A stretch of DNA of 64,000 bases from Gordonibacter pamelaeae (GTDB taxonomy: Bacteria > Actinomycetota > Coriobacteriia > Coriobacteriales > Eggerthellaceae), in assembly GCF_042665095.1 (NCBI RefSeq), contig NZ_JBHTBV010000006.1. One strand, given 5' to 3'. The notes under the pieces are model-generated. The model did not search any database and had not been told where the DNA came from. It saw nothing but the letters and a program-made list of their open reading frames with translations. Position numbers and translations under genes: made by a program. Shown one piece after another: positions 51,015 through 59,093 of the stretch. Every line of letters begins with the position of its first letter. Position 1 is the first letter of the stretch.

Positions 51015-51962
51015 CTACATCAGCTGGTGGAACGCCTCGATGAGCACGGGCACCAGCGCGGAGCAGATGACACCGTTGAGCACCGAGAGCACCACGGTCT
51101 CGCCGTTCGTGCAGCGGACGAGCATGGGCAGCGTGGTGTCCTCGCTCGTGGCGCCCGCGGGCGCGATGCAGGTGGGATAGTTGAGGTGCTTCGCGATCCA
51201 CGGGATGCTGAAGAACGACACGAGCTCGCGCAGCAGGTTCGCCAGAAACGTGATGCTGCCCGCCTTCGCGCCGGCGATGTCGGTCATCATGACGCCCGCG
51301 AGGCTGTACCACCCGAGCCCCGACGCGACCGCCGCGCCCTCGGGCAGCGACATCCCGACGAGCGGCGCACAGGCGAGGCCGCCCAGCACCGAGCCGATCA
51401 CGATGCCCGCCGGGACGATGAGCACGCGCACGTGGTACTGGCGCAGCTTGCCCAACAGGCCGCGGCTGCCGCCCACGCTGATGCCGACGAGGAACATGAG
51501 TGCGAAGAGGACGGCATCGGAGTGGTCGGCCACGAAGTCGACCGGCGCGAGGGGCACGCCCGCCAGGCCGTACGCAACACCGAGCGCGAGCGCGCCCACG
51601 GCGACGGCGATCATGACCGCCTCGCCGCACGATGCGGACTCGCCCGGCGCGCCGCCGCCCTGAGCGGCGGCCACGCGGGGGCCGGGCGGTCGGCGGGCGA
51701 TGTCAGAGAGGAACAGGTTCGTCAGCCCGTACACGGCGGCGGTGGAGAACGCCACGGGGACGAGGCAGAACAGCACGCTCGCCCACCCCACGGCGCCCAG
51801 CTCCTCGAGGAACGCATCGCGGCCGGCCAGCAGCACGCCCATCGAGAAGATGAGCAGCGCGGTGGCAGCCAGCGTCAGCTTCTCGTTGAGCCCCTTGAGC
51901 CGCGCGGGGAACACCGTGGCCCCCACGAGCACGCCCGCAACCATCACTGCCAGAATTTCCAC
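51015..51962 (-). CDS. LysO-like lysine exporter (YbjE/DUF340)
   Basis: A 315-residue membrane protein with about eight to ten helices. The family pattern shows in the N-terminal LAVMVAGVLVGATVFP, LKGLNEKLTLAATALLIFSMGVLLAG, the central DAVLFALMFLVGISVGG and the conserved acidic GLGWYSLAGVMMTDIAGAKAGSITFLANLLRE... stretch (positions about 212-243). In E. coli LysO exports L-lysine and thialysine. The start is GTG 51962 with AGAGGGATGTC upstream. It stands alone, upstream of the parS region. The presence of the Ser/Tyr-rich GWYSLAG block makes the family call secure; the substrate is inferred. Confidence 0.85.
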   Translation of the reverse strand: MEILAVMVAGVLVGATVFPARLKGLNEKLTLAATALLIFSMGVLLAGRDAFLEELGAVGWASVLFCLVPVAFSTAAVYGLTNLFLSDIARRPPGPRVAAAQGGGAPGESASCGEAVMIAVAVGALALGVAYGLAGVPLAPVDFVADHSDAVLFALMFLVGISVGGSRGLLGKLRQYHVRVLIVPAGIVIGSVLGGLACAPLVGMSLPEGAAVASGLGWYSLAGVMMTDIAGAKAGSITFLANLLRELVSFFSIPWIAKHLNYPTCIAPAGATSEDTTLPMLVRCTNGETVVLSVLNGVICSALVPVLIEAFHQLM

Positions 51963-52027
51963 GACATCCCTCTCCCACCGCCCGGAGCATGCGCGCCCGG
52001 CGGTCGATCTACGGTGAAGGAGTCATC

Positions 52028-53629
52028 TTAGCGCATTCGCGCGCTTCCGGGAGGAGGTTTCGCCGCCGGCTTCGCGAGCAACGCGAGCTTCGCCGCCCCC
52101 GCGACGACGAGCAGCGCGGCGCATAGGACGAGCACGAGCGCGGCGTCGGGCGAGAACGCGAGCAAATCGCGCCAGGGCGCGCCCCACTGCAACGGGAGGG
52201 CGAGAATCGCGACGGGCAGAGCCGCATGCAGACCGAGACCTTGCGCGAGCAGGCGCCGGCGCGGCACCGAGGCCAGCCGTCGACGCCAACGGCCCGTCAG
52301 AAGCAGCGGAACCGCGGCGGCCAGCAGGGCGCAGGCGTACAGCACATCGGTCCGCTGCCGCCACAGCGCCGCCCAGGCAACGTCCACCGGCCCGGGCGCA
52401 CCGCCCACCGCCACGCTCACCACGCCGCCGGCCAGGTCGAAGAACCGGTCGTTGCCGCCGGCGTTGTCGTTGGCGTCGCCGAGCACCGCCACGCCGATGC
52501 CGCGCTCGGGCAGCAGGCACATGCTGGCCACGTAGTTCTCCACCTGCCCGTCGTGCGACAGCACCAGCTCGCCGTCGTCCCAGTAAAACGACGTCCATCC
52601 CATGCCGTAGTACGTGTCCCCCGCAGGGTCGGGCACGCGGTCGAGGAACATGCTTCGCACGCTGTCGGGCGACAGCACGCGCGCACCGCCGTCGGTCGCG
52701 CCGTCGTTCAGGTACATCCGCAGGTAGGAAGCCATGTCCTCCGCGCTTGCGGCCACGTATCCCGACGCGGGACCGCCCCACGCGGAGTCGCCCTGCGCAT
52801 GCCGGAACCCGTCGGCAAGGTGCAGGCCGAACCAGTCGCGATGCCCCGGGGCCATGCCGAGCGCCGCCGCCTCGTCCGCGTCCGCCGTCGACGAGGCCAT
52901 GCCGAGCGGACCCAGCACGTGCTCGTCGAGGTAGGCTGCGTACGTCTCGCCCGTCGCGCCCTCGACGACGCGGCCGATCAGGTCGTAGTTCGCGTTCGCG
53001 TAGGAGAAGGTGCCGAAGGTGTCGCCCACCTGGGCATCGGCGAGGGATTCATCGTACCCGAAGCCGCTCGTCTGGTTGAGCAGGCTGCGCACCGTCACCT
53101 CGTCAGGCACGTCGTAGCCGGGCGCGTAGGACGAGGCGGGCGCGTCGAGGTCGACGAGCCCCTGCTCTGCCAGCTGCATGACGGCTGCCGCAGTGAACGA
53201 CTTGCTCAGCGAGCCGATGACGAAGGGGGCGTCCGCGCCGGGGCAGTCGCCGAACGTGTCGAGGTAGCGCACGCCGTCGGCGTCCACGACGGCGACGGCC
53301 ACGCCGGGCACGCCCGTGCGCGGCACGTTCTCGCGCAGGTAGGCGTCCAAGCGCGCCTCGAGCGCCGCGCCCTCCGGCTCGAACCCCTCGGGCGGCGCGG
53401 CATCGTCGAGGCCGTCGAGATCGATGGCCGCATCGTCGGGGGCCGGGCCGTCGGCATCGTCGGGAGCGAACGGCGCGTCGACGCCCTCGCCGCCGCCCTC
53501 CGCGAGCGGCGCGTCCGCGCCTCCGATCAGCGGCGGCTCCCCGTTCGCCCGCGCAGCGCACGAGGGCAGCAGCACCGCGCACGCGAGGAGCACGGCGGCC
53601 GCGGCCGCTATCCGTCCCGCCCGCGCCAT
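52028..53629 (-). CDS. class C beta-lactamase-like serine hydrolase, FmtA-like, with C-terminal membrane segments
   Basis: A 533-residue exported protein. The N-terminus has a signal helix with a lipobox-like LPSC (Cys24), followed by an acidic spacer to about residue 85. The serine-hydrolase domain has SLSK (S140-K143), the Tyr motif YAN (210-212) and an HDG in LSHDGQ in place of KTG. After about residue 400, three helices anchor the C-terminus. ATG 53629 overlaps the DltX stop by one base, so it is part of the dlt operon. In S. aureus, FmtA, of this fold, removes D-Ala from teichoic acids; a D-Ala esterase is therefore a plausible role here (inference), alternatively a DD-carboxypeptidase. 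Confidence 0.82.
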   Translation of the reverse strand: MARAGRIAAAAAVLLACAVLLPSCAARANGEPPLIGGADAPLAEGGGEGVDAPFAPDDADGPAPDDAAIDLDGLDDAAPPEGFEPEGAALEARLDAYLRENVPRTGVPGVAVAVVDADGVRYLDTFGDCPGADAPFVIGSLSKSFTAAAVMQLAEQGLVDLDAPASSYAPGYDVPDEVTVRSLLNQTSGFGYDESLADAQVGDTFGTFSYANANYDLIGRVVEGATGETYAAYLDEHVLGPLGMASSTADADEAAALGMAPGHRDWFGLHLADGFRHAQGDSAWGGPASGYVAASAEDMASYLRMYLNDGATDGGARVLSPDSVRSMFLDRVPDPAGDTYYGMGWTSFYWDDGELVLSHDGQVENYVASMCLLPERGIGVAVLGDANDNAGGNDRFFDLAGGVVSVAVGGAPGPVDVAWAALWRQRTDVLYACALLAAAVPLLLTGRWRRRLASVPRRRLLAQGLGLHAALPVAILALPLQWGAPWRDLLAFSPDAALVLVLCAALLVVAGAAKLALLAKPAAKPPPGSARMR

Positions 53630-53802
53630 CAGAAGCTGCTGTACACGAACTGCACCGGCTCGTTCATGCCCGAGAACACGAGGTACCACCCCGCCAGCGC
53701 CGCCATCGCCACGACGGCCGCCGCCGCGAGCGCGCCGAGCGCCCAAGGGCGCGCCTCCACCGCCGAGCGCACGGCTTCCGCAACCCGTTTCGCCCGCGCC
53801 AT
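53629..53802 (-). CDS. dltX: DltX-like acyltransferase-associated microprotein
   Basis: A 57-residue protein: a basic N-terminus (MARAKRVAEAVRSAVEAR), one membrane helix (about 18-42, WALGALAAAAVVAMAALAGW) and a short external tail ending in EPVQFVYSSF. The terminal F-V-Y-x-x-F agrees with the conserved C-terminal F-x-Y-x-x-F motif of DltX, which binds DltB/DltD and is thought to act in passing D-Ala across the membrane. It is packed tightly: ATG 53802 overlaps the dltD stop by one base and its TGA overlaps the next ATG likewise. In Firmicutes dltX is usually first in the operon; here it follows dltD. Small and easily missed by gene finders. Confidence 0.75.
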   Translation of the reverse strand: MARAKRVAEAVRSAVEARPWALGALAAAAVVAMAALAGWYLVFSGMNEPVQFVYSSF

Positions 53803-55082
53803 CACGAGGCCTCCTCCCCCGCGCCGACGAGCGAGGCGCCCGCGTTGCCCGCCGCGTAGAGCCCTTCCGCCGCGCCGAAGGAGCCCCCGCCGAGGAACGC
53901 GTCGTCGCGATCGTGCACGAAGTCGTAGAACGCCTGCTCGATGCGCACCCATCCGCGCCATCCGGGGTGCACGGTATCGCAGAGGAAGTACTTCTCGTAC
54001 TCGCAGGTGGAGAAGTCGGCGTAGGCCGCGCCCGCCTTGTCGCACAGCCCGCGGATGCGCTCGTAGTACGCCTGCCGCTCGCTCGCGGGCACGCCCTCGC
54101 GGTCGTACCAGGCGCCGTGCACGGGCAGGATGACCACGAGCGGCTCGAGGCCCACCTCGCGGCATACGTCGAGGAAGCACGAGAAGTCGGCGTACTCGTC
54201 GTCGGCCTCGGAGAAGTTCTGCCCGCGCTCCACGTCGTACCCGGAGTTCTTCTCCCAGTACGCGTCGTAGATGCCGTAGCCGTTCGTCGTGCACGCCTCG
54301 TCGCCCGACGCGTCGGCCTGCGCGAGCAGCGCGTTCCAATCGGGCTCGCCCGTGGGCGCCCCGGCGGCGCGCACGGGGCTCTTGAGCGGCGCCTTCTCCA
54401 CGACGCCCGGGAGCTGGGCGCGCAGGCTCAGGTCGTCGGCGAGCGCACCCGCCACGTCGTTGACCGCGTCGAGCACGGTGTCGTGGTGCGCGGCGGCCGT
54501 CGTCTTCGCGTCCACGCCCAGCTGCTCGACGCGCGAGCGCACGTACGCCTTCGTCTCGTCCGAGACGTTCGGGTTGCCCGCGAACTGCCGGTACAGCGTC
54601 GACGAGAACTTCGAGGCGAACTTGCCCTGGTCCCCGTTGTTCTTGAAGAACCACTGCGGAGACACGACCAGCATCGCCTTCTTGTTCTGCACCGCGCTGC
54701 CGTACGCGCCGGCCGCGATGGCCTGCCACAGGCTCTGATCGTAGGCCTCGCCCACGTACGCGAGGTCCACGCCGCACACCTGCTCGCCGAACACCGCCTG
54801 CGGGCACTGCGCCACCTTGTCCTTCGAGATGAAGAACTCCGACGACCCGAACGCCACATGCCCGTCGTCGCTCATGGCAGACAGCGTGAATGCCGTGCTC
54901 TCGGACTTCACGCCCGAGTACACGTAGTCGTACAGGCGCGCGGGGTCGTGCGCGTCCTGCGGCGGCAACGCGAAGCACGCGCCCGTCAGCACGAGCGCGG
55001 CCACGAGCAGCCCGACGAGAACGCCGCGCAGGAGCGCCATGCCCGTTGGCGCCGCGCCCCGGTTGTTCGACGGCTTCGCCAT
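53802..55082 (-). CDS. dltD: D-alanyl transfer protein DltD
   Basis: A 426-residue membrane-anchored SGNH-like protein of the DltD family. One N-terminal helix (about 16-36) is followed by an external catalytic domain: VAFGSSEFFIS (GSSEF, 79-83, nucleophile block), VVSPQWFFKNNG, a helical insert, LVVILPVHGAWYD and the C-terminal CDTVHPGWRGWVRIE with the Asp-x-x-His pair. DltD takes D-Ala to lipoteichoic or related acid on the outer face. ATG 55082 is one base from the dltC stop. The presence of GSSEF plus DTVHPGWRGW is diagnostic. The polymer acceptor in this organism is unknown. Confidence 0.93.
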   Translation of the reverse strand: MAKPSNNRGAAPTGMALLRGVLVGLLVAALVLTGACFALPPQDAHDPARLYDYVYSGVKSESTAFTLSAMSDDGHVAFGSSEFFISKDKVAQCPQAVFGEQVCGVDLAYVGEAYDQSLWQAIAAGAYGSAVQNKKAMLVVSPQWFFKNNGDQGKFASKFSSTLYRQFAGNPNVSDETKAYVRSRVEQLGVDAKTTAAAHHDTVLDAVNDVAGALADDLSLRAQLPGVVEKAPLKSPVRAAGAPTGEPDWNALLAQADASGDEACTTNGYGIYDAYWEKNSGYDVERGQNFSEADDEYADFSCFLDVCREVGLEPLVVILPVHGAWYDREGVPASERQAYYERIRGLCDKAGAAYADFSTCEYEKYFLCDTVHPGWRGWVRIEQAFYDFVHDRDDAFLGGGSFGAAEGLYAAGNAGASLVGAGEEAS

Positions 55083-55083
55083 C

Positions 55084-55338
55084 CTAGAGCCTGATCTCCA
55101 CCTGATGGATGATGAGGTTCACCGTGTTCATCTCGTCGCGCTCCACCTCGGTGGGCGCGATGCACACGCCGAAGACGTCCTCGATGTCCACCAGCAGCTC
55201 GATGGCCCCCATCGAGTCGAGCAGCCCGAGGGCGAACAGGTCCTCGTCGCGACGGGCGCGCACCTCGTCGTCGCCGCACACCTCCTCCAGGATGTCGAGC
55301 ATCTTCTCCTCGAGTTCCGCATGATCCGTCTCAGCCAT
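55084..55338 (-). CDS. dltC: D-alanyl carrier protein
   Basis: An 84-residue acyl-carrier-like protein with four helices. The phosphopantetheine serine is S42 in LGLLDSMGAIELLVDIED; the helix II start is exactly the ACP/PCP pattern. It carries D-Ala as a thioester from DltA to DltB. The start ATG 55338 overlaps the end of dltB by eight bases, and the stop is one base from dltD. The rather acidic surface (DDEVRARRDED) is usual for DltC. The identity is strengthened by its place between dltB and dltD. Confidence 0.95.
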   Translation of the reverse strand: MAETDHAELEEKMLDILEEVCGDDEVRARRDEDLFALGLLDSMGAIELLVDIEDVFGVCIAPTEVERDEMNTVNLIIHQVEIRL

Positions 55339-56503
55339 GGAACGCTCCCTTCACGAGCATCGTTATCTGCCCCGAGAACAGCGCGAACCCGAACATCACC
55401 AACTGCAAGGTGACGAACCAGGACAGCGCCTTGAACGCGGGGTTGTTCTTATGCTTCTTGTAGAACTTCGATTTCTTCTGGAACACTTCCGTGCCGGCCA
55501 GCAGCAGGCCGTGGAACAGGCCGTACAGCAGGTAGTCGGCCGTCAGGCCGTGCCAGGCGCCCATGAGGGCCATGTCGAACACGAAGCCCCAGCACGCCGT
55601 GGTCAGGCGGCTCGCGAACCAGCGCTTCTTGAGCGCGAGCCGCGAGAAGCGCATGAACACGAAGTCGCGCAGCCAGAACGACAGCGTGATGTTCCACCGG
55701 TTCCAGAAGTCCTTGATGTCGAGCGAGGCGAACGGGGCGCGGAAGTTGCGCGGCGTGCGGATGCCGAAGCAGTAGCTCGCCCCCATCGCCATGAGGCTGT
55801 ACCCCGCGAAGTCGAAGAACAGGTACAGCCCGTACACGTACGCCGTCTGCACCTGCGCGGCCAGCTCGGTCAAAAACGGCCCCGAGCCCCACGTTGCGGG
55901 GACGTAGAAGCGGTGCAGCCACGCGGCCACGACGAAGGTGTACACGAGCCCGACGAGCACGAGCAGGATGCCGCGCGCCAAGAGGCCCGCGTACTCGTCG
56001 CGCGAGCGCACCGCCCGCGCGTCCTCGGCGAAGCGGCGCGACCGGTCGATGGGGCCCGACGTGAACACGGGGAAGAACAGCAGGAAGTACAGGTAATCGA
56101 ACAGCCCGCATTCCTTGATCACGCCGTCGCGCACCTCGAACATCACCTGCAGCGCCTTGAACGTGAGGTAGGACACGCCCATGAAGCCCAGCAGGTTCTG
56201 ATCGAACACCGCGCCCGCCTTCGCCGACACGAGCGGCAGCAGCGTGAGCGCGAACGCGACGGCGAAGCGCAGGTTGGAACGCGGCGCGGCCAGCACCCAG
56301 CGCATCGACAGCACGGCCACGACCACGAAGCCCGCAGCGGCGATCAAACCCGGAAGGTCCTTGCAGAACAGGCATGCCAGGAACACGACCGAGGCGGCCA
56401 TGCCGTAGCGTGCGAGCGGTTTCTCGCGCAGGCCGAGGAAGGCGGCGCCCGCCACGGCCAGCGCCAGCAGCGCGAAGAAGCTCGGATCGGCGTAGAACGT
56501 CAT
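55331..56503 (-). CDS. dltB: D-alanyl transferase DltB (MBOAT)
   Basis: A 390-residue polytopic MBOAT protein with about 11-12 helices. The family core includes GVSYLTFKALQVMFEVRDG, YFLLFFPVFTSGPIDRSRRF, FFDFAGYSLMAMGASYCFGI, WNRWNITLSFWLRDFVFM and the catalytic-His segment ALMGAWHGLTADYLLYG. It accepts D-Ala from DltC and passes it through the membrane to the DltX/DltD side. ATG 56503 is 16 bases from the dltA stop. The start is well supported by homology from FYADPSFFALLALAVAG onward. Second gene of the dlt operon. Confidence 0.95.
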   Translation of the reverse strand: MTFYADPSFFALLALAVAGAAFLGLREKPLARYGMAASVVFLACLFCKDLPGLIAAAGFVVVAVLSMRWVLAAPRSNLRFAVAFALTLLPLVSAKAGAVFDQNLLGFMGVSYLTFKALQVMFEVRDGVIKECGLFDYLYFLLFFPVFTSGPIDRSRRFAEDARAVRSRDEYAGLLARGILLVLVGLVYTFVVAAWLHRFYVPATWGSGPFLTELAAQVQTAYVYGLYLFFDFAGYSLMAMGASYCFGIRTPRNFRAPFASLDIKDFWNRWNITLSFWLRDFVFMRFSRLALKKRWFASRLTTACWGFVFDMALMGAWHGLTADYLLYGLFHGLLLAGTEVFQKKSKFYKKHKNNPAFKALSWFVTLQLVMFGFALFSGQITMLVKGAFHG

Positions 56504-56519
56504 CGATGCCCGCCATGCC

Positions 56520-58066
56520 TCATGCCTCGGCCAGCGCTTTGCGGTCCACCTTGCCGTTGCAGGTGAGCGGCAGCTCCCCCACGAGCGACACGGCCCGCGG
56601 CACCATGTAGCCGGGCACGCGCTCGGCGAGCCGCGCCTTGATGAGGCGGCCGATCTCGAAGTCGGTGCCCGCAGGACGCTCCTGCAGCACGACGCACGCC
56701 TTCAGGTACACGATGCGCTCTTTGCGACGCACGGGCACGACGGCCGCCTGCTTCACGAGCGGAAGCGCGCCGAGGTTCTCCTCCACATCCTCGAGCTCGA
56801 TGCGGAATCCGTTCACCTTCACGAGCGAATCGAAGCGCCCGTCGCAGTACAGCATGCCGCTCTCGTCGAGATGGCCCGCATCGCCCGTGCGGTAGCCGCG
56901 CGTCGGCGTGCCGTCGGAAAGCCGCGTCTCGAAGAACGCCGCCGCCGTCTTCTCGGGGTTGCGGAAATAGCCCTTGGCCACCGTGTCGCCCACGATGACG
57001 ATCTCGCCCGTCTGCCCGGCGGCGCAGGGCGCGCCCGTCTCGGGATCGACGATGAAGAGCTCGGTGCCGGGACGCGCCGTGCCCACCGGCAGCGGGCGCG
57101 CGTCGGCCAGCTCCGCCGCGCCGATCTCGACGCAGGTGACGGCCACGGTGGATTCGGTGGGGCCGTAGGTGTTCACGATGCGGGCGCGCGGGAAACGTTC
57201 GCGCAGGGCCGCGGCCGTGGAATGGCGCAGGGCCTCGCCGCAGAACAGGAACAGGCGCACGTCGGGCAGCAGCTCCTGGGCGAAGCTCTTGTCGGCAAGG
57301 CACAGATCGGCGAACGAGGGCGTGGACGTCCACACCTCCACGCCCGAGGAGCGCAGGTCGGCGAACAGGGCGCGCAGGTCCTCCGTCTTCTCGCGCGAGA
57401 CGGCGTGCAGGCAGCCGCCCGTGGACAGCGCGCCCACCACCTCGTATTCGGACAGGTCGAAGGAGTACGGCGGCTGGTCGAGGAACACCCGGCCACCCTC
57501 CGCTATCACGGGAAACGTGCGCACCCACGCCATGAAGCAGGCCACGTTGCGGGCGCTCACCTCGATGCCCTTCGGCCGGCCGGTGGAGCCGGACGTGAAG
57601 ATGAGGTACTGCGTCTCCTCGCCCGTCACCCAGCGGCTCCGTTCGGGAGCGCGCATCGTGCCGGGAGCCGACGCGATCGCGCGCACATCCACGATGCGAC
57701 CGGCGGGCACGCGGCCGCGCAGCGCCTCCGGCAGCGGCACCGTCGCCGCCAAAAGCGGCGCGCCCAGCTGGGACACGATGTCCATGAGGCGCGCGGCGGG
57801 CATCTCCGTGTCCACCGGCACGAACGCATGCCCGCTCTTCAAGCAGCCCAGGAAACCGGCCACCATGAGCGGTGCCTTGTGCCCCAGACCACGACCGGCT
57901 CGCGGTCGTCCGTTCGCGCGGCCAGCTCCGCGGCGATGGCGTCCGACAGCTTCCACAACTCCCCGTACGCCATCGTCGTCCCGTCGGCCGCGCGGTAGGC
58001 AGGCGCCTGCGGACGCGACCGCACCGCCTCCTCAACCGATTGCAGGAATCCGTTCTCCTCTGCCAT
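56520..58066 (-). pseudogene. dltA: D-alanine--D-alanyl carrier protein ligase, apparently frameshifted
   Basis: DltA activates D-Ala with ATP and loads it on DltC. The first 60 residues (from ATG 58066, MAEENGFLQSVEEAVR to VVVWG) are in one frame and the rest (HKAPLMVAGFLGCLKSGHAF onward) in another, the join being at about 57881-57885 where one base, most simply a C in the sense GGGGC run, is missing. Downstream everything is intact: YLIFTSGSTGRPKGIEVS, TYGPTEST, YRTGDAGHLDES, FRIELEDVEENL and the PLTCNGKVDRKAL lysine motif. Either a true mutation, a sequencing error in a C/G run, or less likely programmed slippage. Without it D-alanylation would fail. Confidence 0.85.
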
Positions 58067-58249
58067 CTACCACCGCCCCGTCTCTCTCGTCGTGGTTGCA
58101 GCCCGGCTGCGTTCCTCAAGCGGGCGGATCAAAGATAGGACCCGATTATGGAAGCGCTGTCACGGCCACAGACTCCTGACAGAACGGTCACCGGCCCGTT
58201 ACGGAATGCGCGCAAACCCCACGGTTCTCAACCCTATACTGGAGAGGGA

Positions 58250-59038
58250 TCACGAAAACGACGGAGGCAGCATGAAACCCACGATCTTCCTGGATGCAGA
58301 CGCATGCCCTGTCACAGCCGAGGCGCTCGCCGTGGCGCGCTCCTGCGGGGTGCCGGTCGTCATCGCAGGCAACTCAACGCAGAATCTGGCACGGCATCTG
58401 CGCCGGGGCGATCCGCGCTCGCCCACCGACGGGTTCTGGGCAGACACGCTGCCCGTGGGCGTGGGAGCCGACGCGGCCGACTTCGCCATCGTGCAGGAAC
58501 TCCAGCCCGGCGACATCGTGGTGACGCAGGACATCGGGCTGGCAGCCATGGCGCTCGGGCGCGGCGCGCAGGCCATCGGCGTGCGCGGGCGCGTGTTCAC
58601 GCTGGCTGCCATCGACCTCGACCTGCATATCCGCCACGAGGAGAAGAAGGTGCGCCGCCAGGGCGGTCGGACGAAAGGCCCCGCCGCCTTCGAGGACGAC
58701 GACCGCGAGCGCTTCGCCGCGAACCTCCGACGCCTCGTCGACAAGGCGCTGCGCGAGGGGGACTGAAGGGCGAGGGGCGCCTCACGCTCCCCCACTTGCT
58801 GCTGGTTGATCGCATCCTTCTTCCGCCCGTAGTAGGCGCGGATCATGTCGCCCGTTTCGTCCAGACCGCGAACCCCGCGCACGTGCTCGCCAGCGAGCTC
58901 GCGCAGATACGGCGACGGCTTGAGCCCGTCGACCTCCTGCAAGCCCATCGCCACGCGCCAGTACCCCTCTCGCATGGCAGGGTCGTTCGGCTCGCGCTTG
59001 GGTTCGTACGGGAAATCATCGGGGCGATCGGCGGTCAA
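58250..59038 (-). CDS. VbhA-like antitoxin, orphan, with lost stop
   Basis: The first about 80 residues, from TTG 59038 (AAGGAGG five bases upstream), are real: YWRVAMGLQEVDGLKPSPYL and LAGEHVRGVRGLDETGDMI match the antitoxin-VbhA/Fic-inhibitor type found ahead of Fic toxin genes. After about YYGRKKDAINQQQ the frame continues 180 codons antisense through the DUF188 gene, with a composition unlike a real protein. A run of five G residues near 58787-58792 is where one extra G would bring TGA into frame, so the true end is probably near there and the present frame is a readthrough. No Fic gene is adjacent; the likely partner was lost. Confidence 0.5.
   Translation of the reverse strand: MTADRPDDFPYEPKREPNDPAMREGYWRVAMGLQEVDGLKPSPYLRELAGEHVRGVRGLDETGDMIRAYYGRKKDAINQQQVGEREAPLALQSPSRSALSTRRRRFAAKRSRSSSSKAAGPFVRPPWRRTFFSSWRICRSRSMAASVNTRPRTPMACAPRPSAMAASPMSCVTTMSPGWSSCTMAKSAASAPTPTGSVSAQNPSVGERGSPRRRCRARFCVELPAMTTGTPQERATASASAVTGHASASRKIVGFMLPPSFS
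58272..58766 (+). CDS. YaiI/YqxD family protein (DUF188, UPF0178)
   Basis: A 164-residue protein of the UPF0178/DUF188 family. The N-terminal FLDADACPVTAEALAVA contains the conserved D-x-D-x-C-P pattern, and the middle GADAADFAIVQELQPGDIVVTQDIGLAAMAL and RGRVFT are equally conserved; a PIN-like nuclease fold is suggested by these acidic residues but the function is unknown. ATG 58272 has GGAGGCAGC upstream. It is divergent from dltA over 205 bases. On the opposite strand an open frame from a VbhA-like antitoxin gene runs right through it, which I read as accidental. Confidence 0.92.
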   Translation: MKPTIFLDADACPVTAEALAVARSCGVPVVIAGNSTQNLARHLRRGDPRSPTDGFWADTLPVGVGADAADFAIVQELQPGDIVVTQDIGLAAMALGRGAQAIGVRGRVFTLAAIDLDLHIRHEEKKVRRQGGRTKGPAAFEDDDRERFAANLRRLVDKALREGD

Positions 59039-59093
59039 CGGAGCCTCCTTCTCATGTTGTTCGAAGCGGGGTCGAGGCCATCATTGCAGCGCA

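Noticed and set aside
51015..53629. LysO-like gene as part of the dlt operon
   Set aside because: The hydrolase ends 65 bases before LysO with no overlap, and LysO has its own GTG start and ribosome site; the dlt genes show tight overlaps that LysO lacks.
58250..58780. Antisense continuation of the VbhA-like frame
   Set aside because: Ser/Arg-rich composition typical of reading the opposite strand of GC-rich coding; treated as readthrough, not as protein domain.
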